A stretch of 8,294 nt of DNA from Holophagaceae bacterium UBA706 (GTDB lineage Bacteria; Acidobacteriota; Holophagae; Holophagales; Holophagaceae): the NCBI GenBank assembly GCA_002298155.1, contig DBME01000257.1:1692-9985 (forward strand), read 5' to 3'. A program made the translations under genes and the position numbers. Every line of letters starts with the position of its first letter. Within the stretch, counting starts at the first letter, position 1. Positions 1 to 6,923 of the stretch are shown one piece after another. The notes under the pieces are model-generated. The model made no database searches. It had not been told where the DNA came from and was given only the letters and a program-made list of their open reading frames with translations.

Positions 1-41
1 TGGACGCGGTCTTCCAGTTCCTCACCAAGGACCACGCATGA
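1..41 (+). CDS. C-terminal end of probable ABC transporter ATP-binding protein (partial)
   Basis: Only the last 12 codons and a TGA stop at 39-41 are inside the window; the readable tail is DAVFQFLTKDHA. ABC-2 exporter ATPases commonly end in a similar 'LE-D-VF--LT' helix, and the next gene is an ABC-2 permease whose ATG (38-40) overlaps this stop as ATGA. Such translational coupling is typical of an ATPase-permease pair. No Walker or signature motif is visible because the body of the gene lies outside, so the family call rests on the tail motif and the neighbour. Confidence 0.6.
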   Translation, partial: DAVFQFLTKDHA

Positions 42-811
42 CCAGCCGAGCCTTCCCCACCCTGGGCGCAATCGTCCGCGGCTACGCCCCCCGCGTCCTC
101 CAGGCCCGGGGCTGGGTGCTGTGCGCCCTGGCCGTCGTCCCCGTGGCCTTCTCCTTCATCCTGCCCCTTCTCCGCCATGGGGAGGGTTTCGACAACCGCC
201 TGGCATTGCAGATCTTCCACACCGTCCTGGTATCGCTGATCCTGCCCATCATGGTCCTGGTGGCCGCCCCCGGCGGCATCCGCGAGGACCTGGAGCAGCG
301 CACCCTGCCCCTCATCCTCGTGCGGCCCGTTCCCGTGTGGATCCTGCCCATCTCGAAGGGGCTCATCTGGTTCGTCTGGGGCGGGCTCTGGCTCACGATC
401 AGCGGCCTCGGGCTTGTGATCGTGGGGACAGACCCCAGCACTGCGGCCATGCAGGCCCTGGCCCTGGTGCTGGCGTTCTGGGCCGAACTGGCTTTCATGA
501 ATCTCATGGTCCTGGTGTTCAAGCGTGGCACCCTCTGGGGCGCCCTGGTGCTCTTCGGGTGGGAGAGCCTCCTGCGGGTGCTGCCCGCCACCCTCCAGCG
601 TCTGACCTTCCTGCACCACATCGAGAGCATCTCCGGCAGCCGCGGGGGTCTCGTGGCCGACTGGGACATCCTGGCCCAGGAACAGATCACCAGCCCCATC
701 CCCGTGGCCATCGCCGCCCTGGTGCTTTTCGGGGTCCTCTGCTGGGTCCTGTGCGGCTGGAAGCTCCAGGCCACCCCCGTGGGACTCGCGGGACGCGAGG
801 CGGAGGGCTGA
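38..811 (+). CDS. ABC-2 type transporter permease subunit
   Basis: A 257-residue polytopic inner-membrane protein, probably the membrane half of an ABC exporter. Hydrophobic segments lie at about residues 25-45, 58-78, 104-130, 137-160, 165-180 and 220-240. The stretch IREDLEQRTLPLILVRPVPV (81-100), between the second and third segments, is the most diagnostic part: ABC-2 permeases often carry an 'E-x-R-TL-x-LL-x-RP' cytoplasmic motif there. Length fits a six-helix half-transporter. The start is the ATG of an ATGA overlap with the upstream partial ATPase-like gene, so the two are probably translated together. The substrate cannot be read from the sequence. The last codons are rich in G, R and E and end 26 bp before the M16 peptidase start. 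The transporter class is well supported; no specific subfamily is assigned. Confidence 0.85.
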   Translation: MTSRAFPTLGAIVRGYAPRVLQARGWVLCALAVVPVAFSFILPLLRHGEGFDNRLALQIFHTVLVSLILPIMVLVAAPGGIREDLEQRTLPLILVRPVPVWILPISKGLIWFVWGGLWLTISGLGLVIVGTDPSTAAMQALALVLAFWAELAFMNLMVLVFKRGTLWGALVLFGWESLLRVLPATLQRLTFLHHIESISGSRGGLVADWDILAQEQITSPIPVAIAALVLFGVLCWVLCGWKLQATPVGLAGREAEG

Positions 812-825
812 AGGCCGAAGGCCGT

Positions 826-831
826 TACACT
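826..831 (+). promoter_or_regulatory. Possible -10 element (TACACT) of a leaderless M16 transcript
   Basis: TACACT lies exactly 6 nt before the ATG at 838, so a transcript starting about 7 nt after the hexamer would begin at the start codon. No Shine-Dalgarno sequence stands at normal distance: the only purine-rich run, CGGAGGG at 801-807, is about 30 nt upstream and inside the permease gene. I see no convincing -35. Co-transcription with the permease is the alternative. Confidence 0.4.
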
Positions 832-837
832 GGTTCC

Positions 838-2103
838 ATGCCCTTCCGGACCACCACCCCCAACGGAACCGAGATCATCATCGACCCCATCCCCAATGTA
901 CGGAGTTGTTCCGTGGGGTTCTGGGTGCGCCGGGGGTCCTGCTGGGAAGGCCCGGGCGAGGAAGGTCTGGCCCATTTCATCGAGCACACCGTCTTCAAGG
1001 GCACCGCGCGGTTCCCGGAACCCCAGGTCATGGCCGAGGCCACGGACCGCCTCGGGGGGAACCTGGACGCCTTCACCGGCAAGGAATCCGCCTGCTTCTA
1101 CGGCAAGGTCCTCAAGGAGAAGCTGCCCGAGCTGGTGGACATCCTGGGGGACCTGGTCACCACGCCCCGGTTCCAGGAGGAGGAGCTGGCCCGGGAACGG
1201 AGCGTCATCCTGGAGGAGATCAGCCAGAGTGAGGACCAGCCGGACGACTGGGTCACCGAACTCTTCTACGCCTCCTTCTGGCCCGGAGGCCCCTTGGCCC
1301 ACTCCATCCTGGGGCGCCGGGAGCAGGTGGCGGCCTACGGGAGGGCCGAGGCGGAGGCGTTCTTCCGGAAGACCTACCGGGCACCCAACCTCCTCATCGC
1401 CGCCGCCGGCGACATCCACACGGAATCCTTCCTGGAACTCCTGCAGCCCGTCCTGGACGCCCTGCCCAAGGGCGCCTCGGGCGATGCCCGCCCGGCTCCC
1501 AACGTGGCCACGCCCTTCCTGCTGAACACCCCCCGAAAGGACTTGCAGCAGACCAGCCTGGTCATGGGCTTCCCGGCCCAGCCCCACGTCCACCCGGACC
1601 GGGCGGCCGTGAACGTCCTGAGCCATGTGCTGGGCGGCGGCATGTCCTCCCGCCTCTTCATGGAACTGCGGGAGAAGAACGCCCTCTGCTACCAGGTGGG
1701 CACCTACCTCACCCACTACCACGACACCGGTGCCCTGCAGATCAGCGCCAGCTGCGCCCCAGGCCGGGCCCGGGAGCTGGTGGGCCGGGCCGTGGCCGAA
1801 TGCGGCCGGGTGCGTGACACGGGCGTCTCCGCCGAGGAGCTGGAGCGGGCCAAGCTCCAGCTGCGCACCAACCTGGTGTTCGGCCAGGAATCCGCCAGCA
1901 GCCGGATGTTCTCCCTTGCCTACCAGGCCCTCCACACGGACCGGATCCTCACCCTGGACGAACAGATCGCCGAGATCGACGCCGTCACCCTGGACCAGCT
2001 GCTGCGGGTGGCCCGGGAGGTCCTGGCCCCGGAAAAGGTAGCCCTCTCGGCCCTGGGAACCCGCAAGACCTCCGGAATCCGTCCGTCGGATCTGGCATTC
2101 TGA
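838..2103 (+). CDS. M16 family zinc peptidase (processing peptidase-like)
   Basis: A 421-residue single-unit M16 peptidase of the mitochondrial processing peptidase beta / Bacillus MlpA (YmxG) type. The inverted zinc motif HFIEH is at residues 46-50 (H46, catalytic E49, H50). The third zinc ligand, E126 in ERSVILEEI, is 76 residues after H50, the spacing expected for the family. Flanking family motifs are present: GLAHFIEHTVFKGT, the GG-x-LDAFTGKE stretch at 73-83, and a C-terminal-half LREKNALCY motif that carries the substrate-binding R/Y pair. No signal peptide is visible, so it is probably cytoplasmic and cleaves peptides. Length is normal (about 410-430). The frame is open further upstream, but homology begins at the ATG at 838, after the permease stop. 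The C-terminal 15 residues (GTRKTSGIRPSDLAF) are an unremarkable extension. The peptidase looks catalytically intact; its substrate is unknown. Confidence 0.95.
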   Translation: MPFRTTTPNGTEIIIDPIPNVRSCSVGFWVRRGSCWEGPGEEGLAHFIEHTVFKGTARFPEPQVMAEATDRLGGNLDAFTGKESACFYGKVLKEKLPELVDILGDLVTTPRFQEEELARERSVILEEISQSEDQPDDWVTELFYASFWPGGPLAHSILGRREQVAAYGRAEAEAFFRKTYRAPNLLIAAAGDIHTESFLELLQPVLDALPKGASGDARPAPNVATPFLLNTPRKDLQQTSLVMGFPAQPHVHPDRAAVNVLSHVLGGGMSSRLFMELREKNALCYQVGTYLTHYHDTGALQISASCAPGRARELVGRAVAECGRVRDTGVSAEELERAKLQLRTNLVFGQESASSRMFSLAYQALHTDRILTLDEQIAEIDAVTLDQLLRVAREVLAPEKVALSALGTRKTSGIRPSDLAF

Positions 2104-2108
2104 TTCCA

Positions 2109-2188
2109 GGGCGGTCTGTGCCGGTCTAGGTTTTTGCCAAAATCCAATCGGGGCCATGGGGCGGTCTGCGTCGGCCTGCACTTTTGCC
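2109..2188 (+). repeat. Imperfect 30-bp direct repeat, 50-bp period; candidate MocR operator
   Basis: Copies lie at 2109-2138 and 2159-2188 and match at 23 of 30 positions. Both begin with GGGCGGTCTG and end with TTTTGCC. Inside each copy the hexamer CGGTCT recurs at a 10-bp step: 2112-2117 and 2122-2127, then 2162-2167 and 2172-2177 (the last as CGGCCT). Four half-sites therefore sit on one helical face, with pairs about five turns apart. MocR regulators such as GabR and PdxR bind spaced direct repeats upstream of the genes they control, and this repeat ends 47 bp before a MocR gene. The operator role is inferred. Confidence 0.55.
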
Positions 2189-2197
2189 CGGAGAAGG

Positions 2198-2226
2198 GTG
2201 ACTTTCCCGGGGGTTGAGCCCAGACT
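2198..2226 (+). promoter_or_regulatory. Possible promoter of the MocR-ilvE operon
   Basis: GTGACT (2198-2203, 4 of 6 matches to TTGACA) and CAGACT (2221-2226, 3 of 6 matches to TATAAT) are separated by 17 bp. The start site would fall at about 2233, giving a leader of only a few bases before the ATG at 2236. The direct repeats lie immediately upstream, a geometry that suits an activator. The -10 is weak, so confidence is low. Confidence 0.35.
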
Positions 2227-2235
2227 TTGGGGGTC

Positions 2236-3714
2236 ATGATCCCCTCCGCCCCCCTGAACCCGGCTGCTGCGAGCCCCCTTTATCTGCAACTGCAGAGGAC
2301 CTTGCGCACCCTCATCCAGAACAACGAGTGGAATCCCGGCATGCGCCTTCCCGCGGTGCCGGACCTGGCCGAGCGGTTCCAGGTGCACCGGCTCACCGTC
2401 CTCAAGGCCCTGGCGGGCCTGAAGCGCACCGGCTGGGTCCACACCGTGACCGGGCGCGGGAGCTTCGTGGCCGACCATCTCCCGGAGGCGCCGGCGAACC
2501 TCGACCCCGAGGCCTTCCCCTTCCAGGGGTCCTCCCTGCGGGTGCGGGAGGACGAACTGGGGCCCTGGCTCGGCGAAACCCTCGAACGGGCCCAGAACCG
2601 CATGCTGGTGAGCTTCTCCGCGGCCTTCCCGCCCACGGACCTCCTCCCCGGCGACGCGCTCCGGCGCCTCTACACCCGCACCATGAAGGAACTGGATGCG
2701 GACGCATGGGTGTACGCCGCCCCCGCGGGCCACCCGGGCTACCTGGACGCCGTGGCCGGCTGGCTCGGCGAAGAGGGCGAGCCGGTGCCCCCCGGCTGGG
2801 GGATCCGGGCCATCCCCGGGGCCCAGGCGGGCCTGGCCCTCGTCCTGGAATCCCTCACCATTCCCGGCGACCGGGTGCTGGTGGAAAGCCCCTGCTACGT
2901 GGGCGCCCTGGCCCTCATCCGCACCCTGGGGCGCGAGGCGGTGCCCGTGCCCGTGGACCGCAACGGCATGAATCCCGACCGTCTGGCCTCCCTGCTCCAG
3001 AAGGGCGACGCCAAGATGCTCTTCACGGTCCCCACCTTCCACAACCCCACCGGCATGACCCTCAGCCGGGCGCGGCGGGAGCGCATCCTGGCCCTCACCC
3101 GCGCCCACGGCGTGCCCCTGGTGGAGGACGACACCTACGGCGACCTGCGCTTCATCGGCGGCCGCACCCCCAGTTTCAGGAGCCTCGCGGGCGCCGAGCA
3201 CGTCATCCACCTGGGGAGCTTCTCCAAGTCCGTGGCGGCGGGCCTCCGCCTGGGCTACATCATCGCCCCCGACGCCGTGCTGGCGCGCTTCGGCCCGGTG
3301 CAGGAGGTGCACACCATCGCCCTGCCCACCCTCAGCCAGGCGGTGGTGGGCCACTTCCTGGAATCGGGCGGGTTCCGGCGCCATCTGGTGCGGATCCGCC
3401 GCTCGCTGCGGGAGCGCCGCGACGCCATGCTCGAAGCCATCCACGCCAGCTTCCCCCGGGACGCGGAAGTGACCGAGCCCAAGGGCGGCATGCATCTCTG
3501 GGTGGTCCTCCCCGAGGACCTCTCCTCCCTGGATCTCCACCGGGACGCCATCACCCACGGGCTGGGCTTCGCCCCGGGACCTCTCTTCTTCTCGGATGGC
3601 CGGGGCACGAACTGCCTCCGGCTCAATTTCTCAACCCATGCGCCGAGCGTGACCCGCGAAGCCATCGGCCGCCTTGGCGGGCTCATCCATGCCCGTCCTG
3701 CCGCCTCTCTCTGA
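2236..3714 (+). CDS. MocR-type transcriptional regulator (GntR HTH + PLP aminotransferase domain)
   Basis: A 492-residue two-domain regulator. Residues 12-80 form a GntR-type winged helix: SPLYLQLQRTLRTLI, then the recognition region LAERFQVHRLTVLKALAGL, and the wing GWVHTVTGRGSFVAD. A linker leads to a fold-type I aminotransferase domain at about 115-485. PLP-site residues are all visible: N270 in HNPTG, D298 and Y301 in EDDTYGDL, the Schiff-base lysine K331 in GSFSKS, and R462 in LRLNFS. The domain can therefore probably bind PLP and sense an amino-acid- or PLP-derived ligand, as GabR, PdxR and TauR do. It lies 10 bp before a branched-chain aminotransferase gene, and a direct repeat upstream is a likely operator, so it may control itself and that gene. 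I use the ATG at 2236; an in-frame TTG at 2227 would add three residues. There is no clear ribosome binding site. The effector is unknown. Confidence 0.95.
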   Translation: MIPSAPLNPAAASPLYLQLQRTLRTLIQNNEWNPGMRLPAVPDLAERFQVHRLTVLKALAGLKRTGWVHTVTGRGSFVADHLPEAPANLDPEAFPFQGSSLRVREDELGPWLGETLERAQNRMLVSFSAAFPPTDLLPGDALRRLYTRTMKELDADAWVYAAPAGHPGYLDAVAGWLGEEGEPVPPGWGIRAIPGAQAGLALVLESLTIPGDRVLVESPCYVGALALIRTLGREAVPVPVDRNGMNPDRLASLLQKGDAKMLFTVPTFHNPTGMTLSRARRERILALTRAHGVPLVEDDTYGDLRFIGGRTPSFRSLAGAEHVIHLGSFSKSVAAGLRLGYIIAPDAVLARFGPVQEVHTIALPTLSQAVVGHFLESGGFRRHLVRIRRSLRERRDAMLEAIHASFPRDAEVTEPKGGMHLWVVLPEDLSSLDLHRDAITHGLGFAPGPLFFSDGRGTNCLRLNFSTHAPSVTREAIGRLGGLIHARPAASL

Positions 3715-3719
3715 AGGAG
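3714..3719 (+). promoter_or_regulatory. Ribosome binding site of ilvE
   Basis: AAGGAG ends 5 nt before the ATG at 3725 and overlaps the last base of the MocR stop codon. This fixes the start of the aminotransferase at 3725; an in-frame ATG at 3674 lies inside the MocR gene and lacks such a site. Confidence 0.85.
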
Positions 3720-3724
3720 CTCCC

Positions 3725-4834
<1,110 letters not shown>

Positions 4835-4849
4835 GCACCCGGCGACAGG

Positions 4850-4880
4850 AAGGGGGGGGCCTGTGCTCCCCCCTTTTCTT
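4850..4880 (+). terminator. Intrinsic terminator after ilvE
   Basis: An 8-bp perfect stem, AAGGGGGG (4850-4857) with CCCCCCTT (4868-4875), has a 10-nt loop and is followed by TTCTT. It begins 16 nt after the ilvE stop and separates that operon from the TetR promoter, which starts a few bases later. Confidence 0.85.
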
Positions 4881-4886
4881 GTTCGC

Positions 4887-4914
4887 TTGACAAGTGAGTG
4901 CTCACTCACATACT
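4887..4914 (+). promoter_or_regulatory. Promoter of the TetR-nitroreductase operon
   Basis: A consensus -35 TTGACA (4887-4892) is followed after 16 bp by CATACT (4909-4914, 4 of 6 matches to TATAAT). The start would fall at about 4921, giving a leader of roughly 23 nt before the TetR ATG at 4944. The whole spacer is occupied by a palindrome, so a bound repressor would block RNA polymerase. Confidence 0.7.
4894..4909 (+). promoter_or_regulatory. Palindromic operator, probable TetR-family binding site
   Basis: GTGAGTG-CT-CACTCAC is a perfect 7-2-7 inverted repeat lying between the -35 and -10 elements. A second, overlapping inverted repeat (AGTGAG/CTCACT, 4893-4906) is offset within it. Palindromes with TGAGTG/CACTCA arms are common for TetR-family regulators, and the first downstream gene is a TetR. 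Autorepression is the simplest reading. Confidence 0.8.
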
Positions 4915-4943
4915 GATAGGGAACCTGTTCCGGATGTACCCCC

Positions 4944-5522
4944 ATGGCCCCCGCCCCCGCAACGCTTGAATCCCTCCTGGATGCCACCGCCGCCCTGATG
5001 GTGGAAGGGGGCCTGCCCGAGGCCACCACCGCCCGGGTCGCCAAGCGCGCCGGCGTCGCGGAAGGCACCATCTACCGGCACTTCGCCACCAAGGATGCCC
5101 TGGTGGAAGCGGTGTTCGCCCGGGTCTGGGACCGCATCGGCCAGGATCTGGAAGCCCGCCTGCCCCCCCGCACCGATCCCGGCGCCCGCCTCCGGGCTTT
5201 CCTGCCTGCGGCCTTGGCGGCCTTCGGGGGCCATCCCGAGGAGACGGCCCTCATCCAGATGGAATTCCTCCACCTGGTGGGCGGTCAGGGCGGTTGCCCC
5301 GTGGCGCCGGGATCCGCCCGGCTGGTAGCCATCCTGGAGGAGGCCATCCGCCTCGCCCAGGATGCCGGCCTCGCCCGGAGGGGTCTGGAGCCTCGCACCT
5401 GCGCCTCGATCATCTTCCACGGCGTCTCCAAAACCTGGGCCTCCCGCCCCCCCGGCGAGGACCCCACCCGCGTGATCACCGCCATGCAGGCCTTCGTGGA
5501 CGCCGCCCTGCTGGCCCTCTGA
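4944..5522 (+). CDS. TetR/AcrR family transcriptional regulator
   Basis: A 192-residue protein of normal TetR length. The N-terminal helix-turn-helix spans about residues 8-52; the core is ATTARVAKRAGVAEGTIYRH (27-46), continuing FATKDALVEAVF, which matches the TetR_N pattern closely. The remaining 140 residues form the variable ligand-binding and dimerisation domain, whose sequence does not reveal the ligand. A palindrome inside its own promoter is the probable operator. A nitroreductase-family gene follows 52 bp downstream in the same direction, so the likely role is induction of that enzyme in response to a small toxic or redox-active compound; this is inferred from context. The ATG at 4944 is chosen because the HTH follows at the usual distance. 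I see no strong ribosome binding site. Confidence 0.92.
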   Translation: MAPAPATLESLLDATAALMVEGGLPEATTARVAKRAGVAEGTIYRHFATKDALVEAVFARVWDRIGQDLEARLPPRTDPGARLRAFLPAALAAFGGHPEETALIQMEFLHLVGGQGGCPVAPGSARLVAILEEAIRLAQDAGLARRGLEPRTCASIIFHGVSKTWASRPPGEDPTRVITAMQAFVDAALLAL

Positions 5523-5562
5523 ACCAACCCAACCCCCTTGTTCCGGGCCCTCGGGCCCCGCC

Positions 5563-5567
5563 GGAGG
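5563..5567 (+). promoter_or_regulatory. Ribosome binding site of the nitroreductase gene
   Basis: GGAGG lies 7 nt before the ATG at 5575. Just upstream, two GGGCCC hexamers (5545-5550 and 5553-5558) flank TC and could fold into a small hairpin between the TetR and nitroreductase genes. No T-run follows it, so it is unlikely to be a terminator. Confidence 0.8.
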
Positions 5568-5574
5568 CCTGCCC

Positions 5575-6273
5575 ATGATCCCCTTCTACGAGGCGGTGGA
5601 AACCCGTCGTTCCGTCCGTTCCTTCCTGCCGGATCCCGTTCCCCAGGATGTGCTGGACCGCGCCCTGGACGCCGCGCTCAAGGCGCCCAGCTCCAGCAAC
5701 CTTCAGCCCTGGCGCTTCATCGTGCTCGAAAGTCCGGAAGCCCGGGCCGGGGGGATCAAGGCCTGCCTGGACCAGGCGCCGGCCACCACCGCTCCGCTCC
5801 TGGTGGCACTGGTCGCCCGCCCCTGGTCCTGGCGGCGGCACCGGGATGAGATTCTGCGCATCCAGACGGCCCGGGGCACCCTCCGCCCCAGCCAGGCCGC
5901 CTACTACCGCAAGCTCATCCCCCTCTTCTACACCCACGGCCCCCTGAACCTGCTGGGCTTCTGGAAGCCGGCCGTGAGCCGCATCGTGAGCCTGTTCCGC
6001 CCCTTCCCGCGCCTGCTCACGCGCACGGGAGTCCGCCTCACCGCCCACAAGACCACCGCCCTGGCCGCGGCCACCTTCATGCTCGCCCTGCGCGCCGAAG
6101 GCTACGACTCCTGCCCCATGGAGGGCTTCGACCCCTATCGCGCCGCGAAGGTCCTGGGCCTCGCGCACGGCGAGGAGGTGAACATGTTCTTCGCGGTGGG
6201 CAAGCGCGCCGAGGGCGGCATCTGGTTTGAGCGCGCCCTCATGCCCCGGGACTGGGTGGTCCAGGTGCGGTAA
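5575..6273 (+). CDS. Nitroreductase family protein (FMN-dependent NAD(P)H oxidoreductase)
   Basis: A 232-residue flavoprotein of the nitroreductase fold, usually a homodimer with FMN at the interface. The N-terminal FMN phosphate motif is at residues 10-16 (TRRSVRS), followed by the APSSSNLQPWRFIV segment (37-50), a hallmark of the family. Near the C-terminus, residues 160-182 (AAATFMLALRAEGYDSCPM) and 202-211 (VNMFFAVGKR) match the conserved helix after the active site and the final FMN-contact strand. The insert at about 100-155 is longer than in small nitroreductases and contains aromatic and Pro-rich stretches (KLIPLFYTHGP, FRPFPRLL) that may form the substrate lid. Substrate (nitroaromatic, quinone, enone or other) cannot be read. 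It follows a TetR gene in a probable operon and has a good ribosome binding site. It faces a convergent minus-strand gene 101 bp away. Confidence 0.92.
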   Translation: MIPFYEAVETRRSVRSFLPDPVPQDVLDRALDAALKAPSSSNLQPWRFIVLESPEARAGGIKACLDQAPATTAPLLVALVARPWSWRRHRDEILRIQTARGTLRPSQAAYYRKLIPLFYTHGPLNLLGFWKPAVSRIVSLFRPFPRLLTRTGVRLTAHKTTALAAATFMLALRAEGYDSCPMEGFDPYRAAKVLGLAHGEEVNMFFAVGKRAEGGIWFERALMPRDWVVQVR

Positions 6274-6323
6274 ACGGGTTCCATGCCCCCCCCTCCGGCG
6301 TGCGTACCAGGATCCCTGACCTG

Positions 6324-6350
6324 TTTGGCAGAAGAAAGGTTCGAGCTTTC
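6324..6350 (-). terminator. Weak hairpin downstream of the minus-strand pair
   Basis: Read on the minus strand, GAAAG (6350-6346), a 7-nt loop and CTTTC (6338-6334) form a 5-bp stem, extendable by two G-U pairs, followed by TTCTGCC. It lies 25 nt past the stop of the 182-residue gene, in the 101-bp convergent gap. It is small and the T-run is poor, so it is only a candidate. Nothing else was recognised in the gap. Confidence 0.3.
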
Positions 6351-6374
6351 CCGTGTCGGTGTCTCCGGGCCACC

Positions 6375-6923
6375 TCAAAGCGAGGGATATACCCGTCCAA
6401 GCAGGATCCAGGGTATCCACAGGCCGATAAGTGCGGCGTATGCCACGTCGAACCCAAACAAAGTGAGCCTTTGCGCGATTCGCAGGAATCCGATTATCGG
6501 GAACGAAATCCGGACCAAGGCACCGTGTCGAGCTGTTTCATTCTTGGTCAACTGCCAGAGGTTGTTCCCATCGCGCATCGGTGGGAAGGCGTGCATCGCA
6601 ATTGAAAGGCCCAACCAGAGCTGGAAGATTTCCAGTGCGCCGACGGAACTGTCGTAACTGTGGAATGGAACCAGCGCAAGAACGCACAGGGCAAACCCAA
6701 CGAGTGTGTGCACCAGGAGTGGGCCAATGGCAAGCACAAGGGCAGCCCCCAGGCCCTTCGGCATTTCATGGAGCACATATCCTGCGGGGGTATCGTACCG
6801 AAAGAACCGGACATCCAACACCTTTACGCCAAGCAGCCGGCAAAACCCCATATGGGTAAGCTGGCGCAGGACGACCCCTGGAAAGGTCATGAGGGAGGGG
6901 ATGAAGCTGCGAATCGCGATCAT
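6375..6923 (-). CDS. Small polytopic membrane protein, M50-like metalloprotease relative with degraded HExxH
   Basis: A 182-residue membrane protein with hydrophobic stretches at about 58-86, 97-112, 138-150 and 156-176. Several positions recall small site-2-protease-like (M50-type) putative metalloproteases: FPGVVLRQLTHMGFCRLLGVKV (13-34) falls where these have 'PG-x-x-HE-x-x-H-x-x-FC', PAGYVLHE (46-53) follows, and IAMHAFPPMRDGN (108-120) would carry the distal acidic zinc ligand (D118). Here the motif is R20-Q21-L-T-H24, so the first histidine and the catalytic glutamate are missing and hydrolysis is unlikely. The family link is from remembered patterns, not a search. The ATG overlaps the stop of the upstream gene (ATGA, 6920-6923), so the two products are probably made together. 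Base composition is lower in GC than the plus-strand genes. Function is unknown; a membrane-embedded pseudoprotease or partner protein is one possibility. Confidence 0.75.
   Translation of the reverse strand: MIAIRSFIPSLMTFPGVVLRQLTHMGFCRLLGVKVLDVRFFRYDTPAGYVLHEMPKGLGAALVLAIGPLLVHTLVGFALCVLALVPFHSYDSSVGALEIFQLWLGLSIAMHAFPPMRDGNNLWQLTKNETARHGALVRISFPIIGFLRIAQRLTLFGFDVAYAALIGLWIPWILLGRVYPSL

Noticed and set aside
121..837. Upstream extension of the M16 frame through the permease gene
   Set aside because: The translation before 838 is Pro/Arg/His-rich shadow of the permease. M16 homology starts right after the ATG at 838.
2227..2235. TTG at 2227 as the MocR start
   Set aside because: It would add only three residues and lies directly after the possible -10; ATG at 2236 is preferred, though the TTG cannot be excluded.
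82..3558. A 1158-codon stop-free frame on the minus strand across three genes
   Set aside because: It lies antisense to the permease, M16 and MocR genes, all of which have clear family motifs. Its translation is G/H/E/P/A-rich with no recognisable domain, a normal side effect of very GC-rich coding DNA.
6334..6350. tRNA-like T-arm (GGTTCGAGC) as a remnant tRNA or attachment site
   Set aside because: With TTCGA placed in the standard loop position the stem does not pair, and no acceptor, anticodon or D arm is found nearby.
6309..6409. CAGGATCC repeated at 6309-6316 and 6402-6409 as possible island ends
   Set aside because: Eight bases 93 bp apart, one copy inside the M50-like gene and no matching copy at the far end of the low-GC region; chance is the simpler explanation.
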